Shown here one piece after another: positions 32,212 to 42,088 of a stretch of DNA of 54,907 bases. The translations under genes were made by a program, and so were the position numbers. Source of the DNA: Rachicladosporium sp. CCFEE 5018 (taxonomy: Eukaryota > Ascomycota > Dothideomycetes > Cladosporiales > Cladosporiaceae); the NCBI GenBank assembly GCA_002077045.2, contig KZ111147.1:204131-259037 (forward strand), written 5' to 3'. How positions within the stretch are numbered: the stretch's first letter is position 1; the number at the start of each line of letters is the position of its first letter. The notes under the pieces were generated by a model that saw nothing but the letters and a program-made list of their open reading frames with translations, did no database searches and was not told the DNA's origin.

Positions 32212-32532
32212 TCATAGACTGCGCTTAGGGTTTGGCTTGCCCTTGTGAATCTCGGTCATGAGGTGATCCAGCTTGTCAACCTTGAAGTAGCACCAGATGA
32301 GCAATCCGAAGATCGTAGCGATGATACCGGTCATGACCGCTGCGAAGATCTGAGCCCTGTCGAGATCCTCTGGTGCTTTGGAACGACCTTTCGCATCCTG
32401 GGGCTTTGACTTGTTGTCTGGAAGCACAGCTGCGGCGCCGGCACTTGGCGTCTTGCACGGGTCTGCCGGTACAGTTTCGCTACTAGTACAGTCCGCCAGT
32501 ATGCTCGCCTGCAAGGCGGAGACCGAAGTCAT
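32212..32532 (-). CDS. Putative small single-pass membrane protein, 106 residues (array member 2)
   Basis: Not recognised. The head has two Cys (ADCTSS, ADPCKT) and a Lys/Pro-rich stretch. A membrane segment follows (FAAVMTGIIATIFGLLIW), directly followed by WCYFKVDKLDHLMTEIHKGK. The same block occurs in array member 3 as WCVYRFDKLEALMHAIPAAK, which suggests paralogy. Extra 5' exons are possible. Confidence 0.4.
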   Translation of the reverse strand: MTSVSALQASILADCTSSETVPADPCKTPSAGAAAVLPDNKSKPQDAKGRSKAPEDLDRAQIFAAVMTGIIATIFGLLIWCYFKVDKLDHLMTEIHKGKPNPKRSL

Positions 32533-32900
32533 ACATATCGTCCACCCTCATGGTCACGGGATCTCGAAGAACTGATGACATTCTGGTCATATCGCTGCAC
32601 GCAGACAAGTGTGCAGAGCCCGGGTCGATGGCCATCGCCAAACTACATATCATCGTACAATACCGGTGAGTACGCACCGAGCAAGGGATGTGTCACGCAA
32701 CCTTAGGTACCAGGCTCGGTCACACAAGGCAGTGCGCCTCCCGCGGCAACGCCGATGGCTATTACCACTCATGGCCAGTGCCTTACCCGATGCCCGCGTT
32801 ATACTGGAGTAGCAGGGTGGAAGAGGACTGGTGCCGCCTACCTGACGCTCATGTGGCGCCGCTGATACATGTCATAAAATGATGGCTACGACCTATGGGC

Positions 32901-33772
32901 TCATTCTGATTCGCGTATATGCTGCGTTGTCGTCCACACCCCAGTCGGCTCCGCGATCGCCGTCATCTTCGAGTACGTGGTCCCGTGTATGACTTCGGTA
33001 TGCTGTTGATACCAGTCTGACTTGGACACCGTCACGGTCACCGTATGGACTTTGGCTGCCGGAATAGCATGCATGAGAGCTTCTAGCTTGTCGAACCTGT
33101 AGACGCACCAGCTTAGCACAAGGAAGACTATGGTGAAGACGGCGATTGCGGTCATGCCCATCAATGCTGCTACAGGCGATGTATCTGGTGCTGCAGAAAC
33201 CTTCTCCGCATGATCGATGCTACACTTCTTGTCCGAATTGGCTGATGTAGTAGTATGCGTTGTGGATTGATTGTTTGGTATCCTGCTTTGAATTGGATTC
33301 TCTTCCGAAGGTCTAGTCGTCTCCGGCCTCGGTCCCGAAGCAGCGCTCTTTTGTGGTTGCTGCTCCGGTGGAATAGTCGACATAGAGCTGTTTGACTGGG
33401 ACGGTCCTTTTCTCTTTCTTGCTCAGCGCATTCAAGAGTACAGCCCTGTCCATGGTAGTCCCCCACTGGACCATCTTCGAAGGCATACGCAGGTACGTAA
33501 CGCGTGGAGCCGTCATTGCTAACGACACAGTAGACGTCGACTGCAGCTTCGTAACTGTCCTGTTCTCCGGGTGCTTTGACTAGGCAGGTGAATTGAGGAG
33601 CGATGCAACGTCTATGTAGGCAGTCGCCTTTCTGCCGCGCTACTGTCTCCGACAATGCACTGGTACCATGGAAGTCAGCGAGAGACTTCGCAGTGAAGAG
33701 TCAAAGTCGTACTCACGGATCTTCAGCATTCCGGCGAAAATGTCTGCAGTTGAGACCGACTGACGCTGTCAT
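32901..33772 (-). CDS. Putative single-pass membrane protein with Cys-rich head (array member 3)
   Basis: Approximate model. A first exon from the ATG at 33770-33772 to 33717 (MTASVGLNCRHF) splices well (GTGAGT donor, ACCAG acceptor) to an exon starting at 33659, which encodes GDCLHRRCIAPQFTCLVKAP, VDVYCVVSNDGSTRYVPAY and HGQGCTLEC. The 3' exon encodes a Ser/Thr/Pro stretch, a membrane segment (GMTAIAVFTIVFLVLSW), then CVYRFDKLEALMHAI and a tail ending HIRESE at 32901. The two parts are in different frames, and I could not find a convincing intron joining them, so they may be separate or frame-broken. The juxtamembrane block is shared with member 2. Confidence 0.4.
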
Positions 33773-34060
33773 CGTCACTTTTGTTGCTTGCTCGAAGGCC
33801 ATGAAAGTGTCGGAGACTTTGCGTCTATATGACCGAAAATATACAGCATGCAAGAAGCAAAAGAAAAGCCCTTAGGCATCAACCACCACATGGAAGCTTG
33901 TGTGACGGAGGAACATGCATCGCTTTCGGTTCCACAGCATACGCAGTGTCCACAAAGTAATACAAGGCCAGTGGCGTCACCGAAAGGCTCGAGAGTACGC
34001 AGCACACGTTACGTACTTTACGTGCATACACTGACGCCAGTGGTCCCTTGATCCCTAATA

Positions 34061-34468
34061 TCATCGCCATCCAAGTATCGAAGTCGGAAAGCTATCGTAC
34101 ATAATCAAAGTCGCGGTGGTAGTTACTTCCTTTGGAGCATCGAGCCCTTTGCCGTCGAGGTCCAGGCTGATAGAAATAGTCAAGAGCAGTACCTTGACCA
34201 GTAGCACCACTGCAATGAACACGAGCATGCAGGTGCATGCAACCACGCTGTTGGCACGTTTCCGGTCCATCTCCCGCTTCGTCAACTCGATGTTATCGCC
34301 TGGCTTCGCTGCGTCTGATGTATAAGTTGGCGGGTTCTGATGCTGGGCGCAACTAATCAAGCGCAGGTGTGGATGTATGATATTCGGCTCCAGCTCAGCG
34401 TACGGAACAAGATAACGGTCAGCTTGTGCATCCTCAGGCACCAAGTAGCGGAACTGCAGTAGCCACAA
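34061..34468 (-). CDS. Putative single-pass membrane protein (array member 4)
   Basis: Not recognised. The frame is open from at least 34468, with upstream exon(s) likely (a CTGCAG acceptor precedes FRYLVPEDAQ). The head contains ADRYLVPYAELEPN, which resembles STRYVPAYAFEDGP of member 3. After a charged stretch (LTKREMDRKRANS) comes a membrane segment (VVACTCMLVFIAVVLLVKVL) and a short tail ending TSILGWR. It has the same layout as members 2 and 3. Confidence 0.4.
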   Translation of the reverse strand: MWLLQFRYLVPEDAQADRYLVPYAELEPNIIHPHLRLISCAQHQNPPTYTSDAAKPGDNIELTKREMDRKRANSVVACTCMLVFIAVVLLVKVLLLTISISLDLDGKGLDAPKEVTTTATLIMYDSFPTSILGWR

Positions 34469-34734
34469 GCACGAAGGAGCGAGTCAGACGTGCCTTGTTT
34501 CCAGCTCCTGCAGCCTTTTGCACAGTACTGTGTTCGGTATTCCCGATGCAAGGGATTCCCGAGCCTGCATGCTGCGTCGATCTCAGGTGTCCATGCATGG
34601 CGGCCGTTGTTCAATGAGATGCCTGAGTCTAGACCGGTACCACTGCGTGGAGAGTGGATGAAGCAGCGGAGTGGCGATCATGGCATGGCTGCGTGTGGTC
34701 TCGCATCTCATATCATGCTGGCTCAGCGAAATAT

Positions 34735-35272
34735 TCAAGGTAAGAGCAGGCGCTGCTTCTCCTGCTTGCGCTCCTGTGCCTGCACCTTCTGCTTCTCCAC
34801 GCCCTCAATACAGGCACGCAGGGCGTCCTGGAGCATTGATATGCTCTCCTCCTTGTCGCTCTCCCGCAGGCCAAGGCACCTCCGCCGAAGCTTGTCTTGC
34901 GCCCGGACATGACTTCTGGACGACATGAACTGAAGGGAGTCGAGAAGTCTTGTTTCTGGCCTAGTGAGGTCAATCTGTGTTTGCTTGACGGAGTCTTCCA
35001 TGCTTTTGACGATATAAGCGAGGGCGACAGTAAGAAGAGTGAGCCACGTCCGCGGCTTCAGCGGCCTCCACCCAACTTCGAGGCTCACATGGATCCAGAT
35101 GTACAGTCAGGCGAGTGTCGTCATGGCGGCCACGAACACTAGCATGCCGAAGAAGGACGTTAAAATCGGTCTGCAGGCGTTAGGACTGCGCATCATGAGA
35201 CACAGGCCGACAAAGCAGAAAGAGAGGAAAGTGGAGGCAAGCATGTATGAGAGAACGGCATCAAGATGCTGA
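34735..35272 (-). pseudogene. Multi-pass membrane protein-like frame with an in-frame stop (array member 5)
   Basis: On the minus strand the frame from 35272 encodes hydrophobic segments (MLASTFLSFCFVGLCLMM and ILTSFFGMLVFVAAMTTLA). It meets TGA at 35107-35109, then continues open from 35106 to 34735 with a third segment (TWLTLLTVALAYIV) and a long charged, helical tail (SMLQDALRACIEGVEKQKVQ). It is either a decayed gene or one with an intron over the stop, as the CTGAC at the stop could be a branch point. No family was recognised. Confidence 0.35.
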
Positions 35273-36561
35273 ATTCTCCAAAGTCTAAGAGAGACACACG
35301 TCGCTGTGTAGAGTCGATGGAAAAGGCCATGAGAGTCTCCTGGCGCCTGACGGTCGTTTAGGGATAGTCAGTAATTGATGTCGACCCGAGACGTTATGAC
35401 GGAAGACTTTACCCAGGATGTTCTATGAGCTGCTCATCTATCTTCACGTCACTCATTCGGTCGCTCATAGTGGTAGCCAGAAATATTTCTGGTGATGCCT
35501 GAACACCGAGAATGGTGCTCTAGAAGGGGAAACCATGTAAAGGTGAGCGAAGCATCACACACCTGAGGAAGTAAGGGATGAGTGTGTGTAGTCTTATCTG
35601 CATGCCGTAGGAGATCCTATGATCTTACTGTACCGTGCGCTGATAAGCGTACCGACTGCAATTCTGCAACAGCACCTGATGTGTATTATACTGTACGGTA
35701 GAAAGGTTCTTCTTTGACTTCGTGGTCACGTCGCGACGGCGTAATCCGCGCGACTGGCAAGATACGTGGTCGGAGCATTCTCTCTCGTCGACACAAGGCT
35801 TTTCGGCGCAGGTGGGCGATCGTTCGGCTAGCTGAGACATCCGAATGAAGAGCATTGGTATAGAACTGTGGGCGAAGGTACCTTACTGTCCAAGATTCAA
35901 AAAGTCTTCGGGCGGTAGTATGAGCCGGCACGGCCGAGATTCTGAAGCCAAGCGTTTGTTACGGAGTTCAAACACGGAGTTCCCAGATTGCGTATCATCA
36001 GAGCGCTTCTCTTGACTCGTTGTAAATCATCATGACACGAAGCACAAGCGGCCGAGCGGTGTTCGACGACGGACTCTTGGCTGCCGTCCAAGCGAAGAAC
36101 TCGGATCGTACGCGAACCCGCTTCAACAACGTCCGCTTTGGGACCGCATGAGGCGACGCGAAGCGAGATCTACGACCTTCGGATCGTGGACGAGCCGGGG
36201 TAATGTCGTACTACTACTGCGAGCTCGCGGCGGCGAGACGGCTACGAATCACCACATCTTCCGACCCATACGGTGCGTATATTCGTTATCTGTTGTTGTC
36301 ATTCTTCCCTCTACCTAGTCCTTTTACCAGAGGTATAGTCTTCAGTGAGCTTGAACTATTCCTACCACCGAGCTCGACCGGTGTTCCACCTCGACCTCGG
36401 CATCAGGTGACACCGCGATATATTTTAGTTCGCATTCACGGCAGCCCACACCAGTGGAAGAGCGATCTCAGGCATATTGCTGCCTGGAACGTTGTACGCT
36501 ATATGAGCACACCGAAAGTGTGGGAAAGCAGCCTGCACGGCTAGGAGGAGCACCCGCAGCA
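35273..36561. other. Gene-free stretch upstream of the ABC transporter
   Basis: About 1.3 kb without a supported gene. It should contain the promoter and leader of the ABC transporter. The open frame at 36203-36544 overlaps the leader and shows no protein features. Confidence 0.5.
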
Positions 36562-39500
36562 ATGGCCAAGACCGAGATCAACGAGAAGCATGTCTCCGAC
36601 TCGTCGAGCAACGATTCAAGAGATGAGATAGTCGCAGACTACGAGAAGGCTCAGCTGGGCCAGGCCCCGTTCCCAAACCCTACGGGCGAAGTACCCGTAC
36701 CTCCACAACTGGCACGACTAGACTCCAAACCACCAAAGTCGGTCAAAGAGTTGGAGACAGCAGATGCAGAAGATGCCTTCGCACATCTGCCAGACCACGA
36801 GGCAGCGATACTGCGGCGGCAGCTCGAGACGAAGCCGACCAAGGTCACCTACTTTGGCCTATATCGATATGCTACGAAAGGCGATCTGATCATCCTCTAC
36901 GTGAGCGGACTCGCGGCTATCATTGGAGGCGCAGCGCTGCCTCTTATGACAATCGTCTTTGGCGACCTCAGCGGAACATTCACGAATCTCTATGGGCCAA
37001 ATCCAGATACCTCGGGTTTTACAAGCCAGGTTGCCAAGTTGGTGCTTTATTTCGTCTACATCGCTGTCGGAGAGTTCATCGCGACTTACATCGCCACAGT
37101 CGGCTTTATCTATGCGGGCGAGCACATAGCTTCGAAGGTTCGTGAGGAGTACCTTGCGGCTGTCCTCAAGCAGAACATCGCATATTTCGACGCGAGAGGA
37201 GCAGGAGAGATCACGACACACATCACAGCCGACACCAACTTGATCCAAGACGGCATCTCCGAGAAAGTAGGCTTGACACTCACTGCGATCGCTACATTCA
37301 TTGCAGCGTACGTGATCGGGTTCATCAAGTACTGGAAGCTCACACTTATCTTGACCTCGACGATCTTCGCCATTGTCTTCACCACTGGCATCCTCGGGAA
37401 GTTCATCGTGAAGTGGCAGAAGGAGTCTCTTGCGGCGTACGCCGAAGGCGGGACCGTGGCTGAGGAGGTCATCTCCTCTATCCGCAACGCCGTGGCATTC
37501 GGTACCCAGGACAAGCTTGCAAAACAATATGGCAAGCATCTCGCCGAGGCCGAGAAAAGCGGCTTCAAGATGAAGGCGACGATGGGCAGCATGATTGGTT
37601 TCCTGATGATGTACGTGTATCTGAACTACTCGCTGTCTTTCTGGATGGGCTCCCGGTATCTTGCCGCTGGAGAAATGACACTGTCAGAAGTCCTGACTGT
37701 GTTGCTGGCTGTCATGATTGGCGCATTCTCACTTGGTAATGTGGCACCGAACATCGGCGCGTTTACTACTGCCACGGCAGCTGGAGGTAAGATCTTCGCC
37801 ACAATCGACCGGGTCAGTCCGTTGGACCCGAAGTCCGAGGGAGGCGAGGTGTTGAAGGTCGTTGAGGGCAATGTTGAGCTCAGGAACATTCGCCACATTT
37901 ACCCTTCGAGACCTGAGGTCGTGGTAATGGAAGATGTTAGTCTCTTTGTACCGGCCGGGAAGACCACTGCGCTTGTCGGAGCTTCAGGATCTGGTAAGAG
38001 CACTATTGTCGGCCTTGTCGAGAGGTTTTACAACCCAGTCGGCGGCGCTGTATACCTCGACGGTCATGATGTGCAAGGTCTGAACCTGCGCTGGCTGAGA
38101 CAACAGATCTCACTAGTCCAACAGGAGCCAGTCCTCTTCGCCATCTCGATCGCCGCGAACATTCGGCACGGTCTGATCGGTACAGAGCACGAGGATCTGT
38201 CCGCGGAGGCTGCGATGGACCTCGTGAAGCATGCCGCACGAGAAGCGAACGCGCACGATTTCATCATGCAATTGCCAGAGGGCTACGACACGAACGTTGG
38301 CGAACGCGGCTTCCTCTTGTCAGGTGGGCAGAAGCAGCGTATTGCCATTGCTCGGGCTATTGTCAGTGATCCGAAGATCCTCTTGCTCGATGAAGCTACC
38401 TCAGCACTTGATACCAAGAGTGAGGGTGTAGTCCAGGCTGCTCTCGATAAAGCGGCACAAGGGCGGACGACAATTGTGATCGCCCATCGACTAAGTACCA
38501 TTAAGCACGCCGACAACATCGTAGTGATGTCTCACGGCCAGATCGTCGAACAAGGCACACATGATGCGCTACTCGAAAGGCGATCTGCTTACTATGATCT
38601 CGTCGAGGCTCAACGTATCGCGCAGGAGACAGAGCGAAAGAAGGAAGCTGACGACATCTCTTTGCACGAGTCCGGCTCCAGCTTAGCGACCCCTGGTCTT
38701 GAGAAAGCGGAGGCACAGTATGCCGCTGATCCAGAGGATCTCGAGCTGGGGCGTGTGAAGACGGGCAAATCAGTGTCGAGCAAGATTCTCGCCGATAGCA
38801 CGTCAGAGCGAGCCAAGAAGTACCCACTTGGTACTCTCATCAAGACAGTGCTGTCCTACAATAAGCCCGAAGCCAAGTGGATGATCTTCGGTGTCTTCTG
38901 GGCAGTCATTTGCGGCGGTGGCAACCCAGTGCAATCGATCTTCTTCGCCAAAGCGATCGTCGCACTCGCTTCACCGGACCTCGTCTTTCTGCGCAGTCAA
39001 GCGAATTTCTGGAGCTGGATGTACTTCATGCTCGCTATCGTGCAGCTGATCTCGTTTCTCGGACAAGGAGTGGCATTCGCTTATTGCAGTGAGAGACTTG
39101 TGTTCAGGGCCAGAGACCAGAGCTTTCGGAATATGCTCAGGCAGGATATCTCATTCTTCGACAAGGAGGAGAATACTGCAGGTGCTTTGACGAGCTTTCT
39201 CAGCACAGAAACGACGCATCTGGCTGGTCTATCAGGTGTGACGCTCGGAACAATCCTGCTAGTCACCACAACGCTCGCCGTATGCTTCATCGTCTCGCTA
39301 GCAGTCGGTTGGAAGCTCGCCCTCGTCTGCATTTCCACCGTCCCCATTCTTCTCGCTTGCGGCTTCCTGCGCTTCTGGATGCTTGCTCGATTTCAAGGCC
39401 GCGCGAAGAAAGCCTACGAGAAGTCCGCTTCCTACGCCTGTGAAGCCACTTCCGCGATCCGCACAGTCGCCTCGCTCACACGAGAGGATGATGTCTGGCA

Positions 39501-40596
39501 GCACTATCACCAGCAACTCGTAGACCAGCAGAAGAACTCCCTGAAATCGATCCTGCGATCCAGTTCACTCTACGCAGGTAGCCAAAGTCTTGCATTCTTG
39601 TGCATGGCTCTCGGCTTCTGGTACGGCAGCACGCTGATCGCGACTGGGGAGTATACTCTGTTCCAATTTTTCCTCTGCTTCACTGCGGTCATCTTCGGCT
39701 CCCAGTCTGCAGGCACGATTTTCAGTTTTGCACCCGACATGGGCAAGGCCAAGCACGCTGCGCAAGAGCTGAAGACGCTCGTCGAGCGACGACCTGTGAT
39801 TGATGCCTGGAGCACTGAGGGCGCGAAGCTGGATCACGTCGAAGGCGCCATCGAGTTCAGAGACGTACATTTCCGCTACCCTACCCGACCAGAACAGCCC
39901 GTGCTGCGCGGTCTGGACCTTCACGTCAATCCTGGTGAGTACGTTGCACTAGTCGGCGCTTCCGGCTGCGGCAAGAGCACGACCATCAACTTGCTTGAGC
40001 GCTTCTATGATCCGCTAGCAGGCGGCGTCTACGTCGACGGCCACGAGATCAGTAGCTTGAACGTCTCGAACTACAGAAATTACCTCGCTCTCGTGTCGCA
40101 AGAGCCTACACTCTATCAGGGCACGATACGAGAGAACATCTTGTTAGGCGCTGACACGAAGGAAGAGGACGTGCCGGAAGAAGCGATTGTGCAAGCCTGC
40201 AAAGACGCCAATATCCACGACTTCATCCTTTCCCTGCCCGACGCATTCAACACCGTCGTCGGATCGAAGGGTAGCATGCTTTCAGGCGGCCAGAAGCAGC
40301 GTATCGCTATCGCACGTGCGCTGCTCCGTGATCCTAAGATCCTACTCCTCGACGAAGCCACTTCTGCGCTCGATTCTGAGTCCGAGAAAGTCGTGCAAGC
40401 AGCGCTGGACAAGGCTGCGAAGGGACGGACTACGATCGCTGTCGCACATCGACTTAGTACGATCCAGAAAGCTGACAGAATCTTCGTGTTTCACGAGGGA
40501 AGGATAGTGGAGAACGGGACGCATAATGAGTTGTTGGCGAGCAGGGGGAGGTACTACGAGTTGGTGAATTTGCAGAGTCTGGGGAAGAATACTTGA
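36562..40596 (+). CDS. Full-size ABCB (MDR/P-glycoprotein-type) transporter
   Basis: A single 4 kb exon encodes 1344 residues in the order TMD1-NBD1-TMD2-NBD2. The ATG at 36562 (MAKTEINEKHVSD) is preferred to one 36 codons upstream because its head has the acidic, Ser-rich character usual in fungal MDR proteins. NBD1: Walker A GASGSGKST (473-481), signature LSGGQKQR (586-593), Walker B ILLLDEATSALD (606-617). NBD2: GASGCGKST (1132-1140), LSGGQKQR (1240), ILLLDEATSALD (1260). Both catalytic Glu residues are present, so both ATP sites look competent. Such transporters export hydrophobic drugs, toxins or lipopeptides across the plasma membrane. The substrate is not predictable. Confidence 0.92.
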   Translation: MAKTEINEKHVSDSSSNDSRDEIVADYEKAQLGQAPFPNPTGEVPVPPQLARLDSKPPKSVKELETADAEDAFAHLPDHEAAILRRQLETKPTKVTYFGLYRYATKGDLIILYVSGLAAIIGGAALPLMTIVFGDLSGTFTNLYGPNPDTSGFTSQVAKLVLYFVYIAVGEFIATYIATVGFIYAGEHIASKVREEYLAAVLKQNIAYFDARGAGEITTHITADTNLIQDGISEKVGLTLTAIATFIAAYVIGFIKYWKLTLILTSTIFAIVFTTGILGKFIVKWQKESLAAYAEGGTVAEEVISSIRNAVAFGTQDKLAKQYGKHLAEAEKSGFKMKATMGSMIGFLMMYVYLNYSLSFWMGSRYLAAGEMTLSEVLTVLLAVMIGAFSLGNVAPNIGAFTTATAAGGKIFATIDRVSPLDPKSEGGEVLKVVEGNVELRNIRHIYPSRPEVVVMEDVSLFVPAGKTTALVGASGSGKSTIVGLVERFYNPVGGAVYLDGHDVQGLNLRWLRQQISLVQQEPVLFAISIAANIRHGLIGTEHEDLSAEAAMDLVKHAAREANAHDFIMQLPEGYDTNVGERGFLLSGGQKQRIAIARAIVSDPKILLLDEATSALDTKSEGVVQAALDKAAQGRTTIVIAHRLSTIKHADNIVVMSHGQIVEQGTHDALLERRSAYYDLVEAQRIAQETERKKEADDISLHESGSSLATPGLEKAEAQYAADPEDLELGRVKTGKSVSSKILADSTSERAKKYPLGTLIKTVLSYNKPEAKWMIFGVFWAVICGGGNPVQSIFFAKAIVALASPDLVFLRSQANFWSWMYFMLAIVQLISFLGQGVAFAYCSERLVFRARDQSFRNMLRQDISFFDKEENTAGALTSFLSTETTHLAGLSGVTLGTILLVTTTLAVCFIVSLAVGWKLALVCISTVPILLACGFLRFWMLARFQGRAKKAYEKSASYACEATSAIRTVASLTREDDVWQHYHQQLVDQQKNSLKSILRSSSLYAGSQSLAFLCMALGFWYGSTLIATGEYTLFQFFLCFTAVIFGSQSAGTIFSFAPDMGKAKHAAQELKTLVERRPVIDAWSTEGAKLDHVEGAIEFRDVHFRYPTRPEQPVLRGLDLHVNPGEYVALVGASGCGKSTTINLLERFYDPLAGGVYVDGHEISSLNVSNYRNYLALVSQEPTLYQGTIRENILLGADTKEEDVPEEAIVQACKDANIHDFILSLPDAFNTVVGSKGSMLSGGQKQRIAIARALLRDPKILLLDEATSALDSESEKVVQAALDKAAKGRTTIAVAHRLSTIQKADRIFVFHEGRIVENGTHNELLASRGRYYELVNLQSLGKNT

Positions 40597-40807
40597 AGCG
40601 TTCGCGATGACAGGATTGAATTGGGTTAGCGACGGCGTTTGGGAGGATGACCGCTGGTATTCGAGATGTTGCATAGCGCGGAAATAAAGTAGATATGATA
40701 ACACGTAACGGCAGTGACTCTCTCGGCAGCAGAAGAAGCAAGGGTGTATCCTCGAGACCCACGGCCATCATTGGTGCTCACACTACATCACTGCACGTCT
40801 CCTGGCT

Positions 40808-40831
40808 GCCACATTGCCTAGGCAATGTGGC
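40808..40831. repeat. Perfect 24 bp palindrome
   Basis: GCCACATTGCCT is followed immediately by its exact reverse complement. It lies 212 bp after the ABC transporter stop, in the intergenic region before the next plus-strand gene. Possible roles are a dimeric regulator site or a transcript hairpin. Confidence 0.8.
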
Positions 40832-40838
40832 CATGCTC

Positions 40839-40887
40839 ATCACGAGATGGCTTCACGGGAGTCCCATAAAACTCACTATCTCGTGAT
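40839..40887. repeat. Inverted repeat, 10 bp arms with 29 bp loop
   Basis: ATCACGAGAT (40839-40848) and its exact reverse complement ATCTCGTGAT (40878-40887) start 8 bp after the 24 bp palindrome, so the two could form neighbouring hairpins. Confidence 0.7.
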
Positions 40888-41257
40888 TGGTAGCACATTC
40901 CCTCGCCCCTCCAGCCTTACCGTTGATTGCAAGCACGTGGGCTCGGAATGTGGTTGCGCATGTGCAAGCCAGGCCACGGCGAATGATGAGCTGCACCTTA
41001 GACTGCCAGCTAGAAGGATTCAGCTGCGCCTCGGGACCTCACAAAAGTGTGGCAGGACAAGATGCAGATGTCTATCACTTTGCGGTGTGGGAGGTTGATC
41101 ACATCACGCACAGCCGTCCATAGGCCTCCGCAGTCAATGTCAGGCGCGCACGAGAGACGGCATCGACAAGGCACATGTGCGTAGTGCAAGTGCAAGTTAC
41201 AAGTGAAAGTACTTTCATTCCTCTCCTTACGCTCTCTCTGTGACCCGACAGCGCGCT

Positions 41258-42061
41258 ATGTCGTCCAACGGGAAAGATCGAAATGCCACGGTCCCGTCTC
41301 ATGCACTACCAATGCCTGGCGTCGGCACCAAGACGCCTTCACTATCATCTTTCCCCGACCTCCCCTCAACACTCATCGTAACCCACTCGCCCCAAAATTC
41401 CCGCTGGTCCCGAGACTCCACGCACTGGATTTCACCCCTGAATGGTCCCCCGGTACTGACATCCTACCACCACATCGGCCTTTCAAGCACCGGATCGATC
41501 GCCATCCATTCTGGAGCAGATACCAAGACCTCCGTCCTCGCGTCCACAAAATCAGAGAACACGTTCCGCGAACGCAGCACGCTGACTATAGCTGCCCACG
41601 ACGGCCTAGCAGAGATCAGCGAACGGCTGGACGTGCATAAGTCCTTCGGCCCGGAGCAGTGGACTTTTGTGCTCGCTGTGCCCTTAGCGGAAGGGGAAAT
41701 AGGGGTGGAGAAGTTCGAGTGGCGGTCTACGACGGGTCCTGAAACGACCACTTTATGGGGCTCGGGGACGGGGACGAGGACGAGGGGGTGGAAGCTAGTA
41801 AGGATGGACGGGCCGCAGCGGTTTGATTTGTCGGCGAAAGGGGGCGAGGAGAGGCGAGCGGGGTGGACGAGGGATGGGAAGGAGATTGTGGCCGTCTGGG
41901 TAGATGACGAGTTCAAGATGTTCACTTCCGGAATTGTTGCTAAGTTCGGGGTACTTGGGAGTGGGGTGGCAGGTACGGAGGGGGATCTGGGGAAGGAGTG
42001 GAGGGTTATGGCGTTGTTGAGTGCGTTGAGGATGAGGCAGATTAGGAAGAGCAGAGGCTGA
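41258..42061 (+). CDS. Uncharacterised protein, 267 residues
   Basis: Not recognised. Single exon from the ATG at 41258 (MSSNGKDRNATVPSHALPM). After a polar head, it alternates hydrophobic and charged residues in a beta-rich pattern (STLIVTHSPQNSRWSRD, FVLAVPLAEG, KIFEWRS-like KFEWRSTTG, WKLVRMDG, EIVAVWVDDEFKM) and ends in a helical part (WRVMALLSALRMRQIRKSRG). The layout recalls LURP/tubby-like folds, but no motif proves this. The stop is 28 bp from the stop of the convergent hydrolase gene. Confidence 0.65.
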   Translation: MSSNGKDRNATVPSHALPMPGVGTKTPSLSSFPDLPSTLIVTHSPQNSRWSRDSTHWISPLNGPPVLTSYHHIGLSSTGSIAIHSGADTKTSVLASTKSENTFRERSTLTIAAHDGLAEISERLDVHKSFGPEQWTFVLAVPLAEGEIGVEKFEWRSTTGPETTTLWGSGTGTRTRGWKLVRMDGPQRFDLSAKGGEERRAGWTRDGKEIVAVWVDDEFKMFTSGIVAKFGVLGSGVAGTEGDLGKEWRVMALLSALRMRQIRKSRG

Positions 42062-42088
42062 GGTGGTCCTTGTTCGTGAGTGTATGGT

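Noticed and set aside
36203..36544. 113-residue frame just upstream of the ABC transporter
   Set aside because: Overlaps the transporter leader in another frame and shows no protein-like features.
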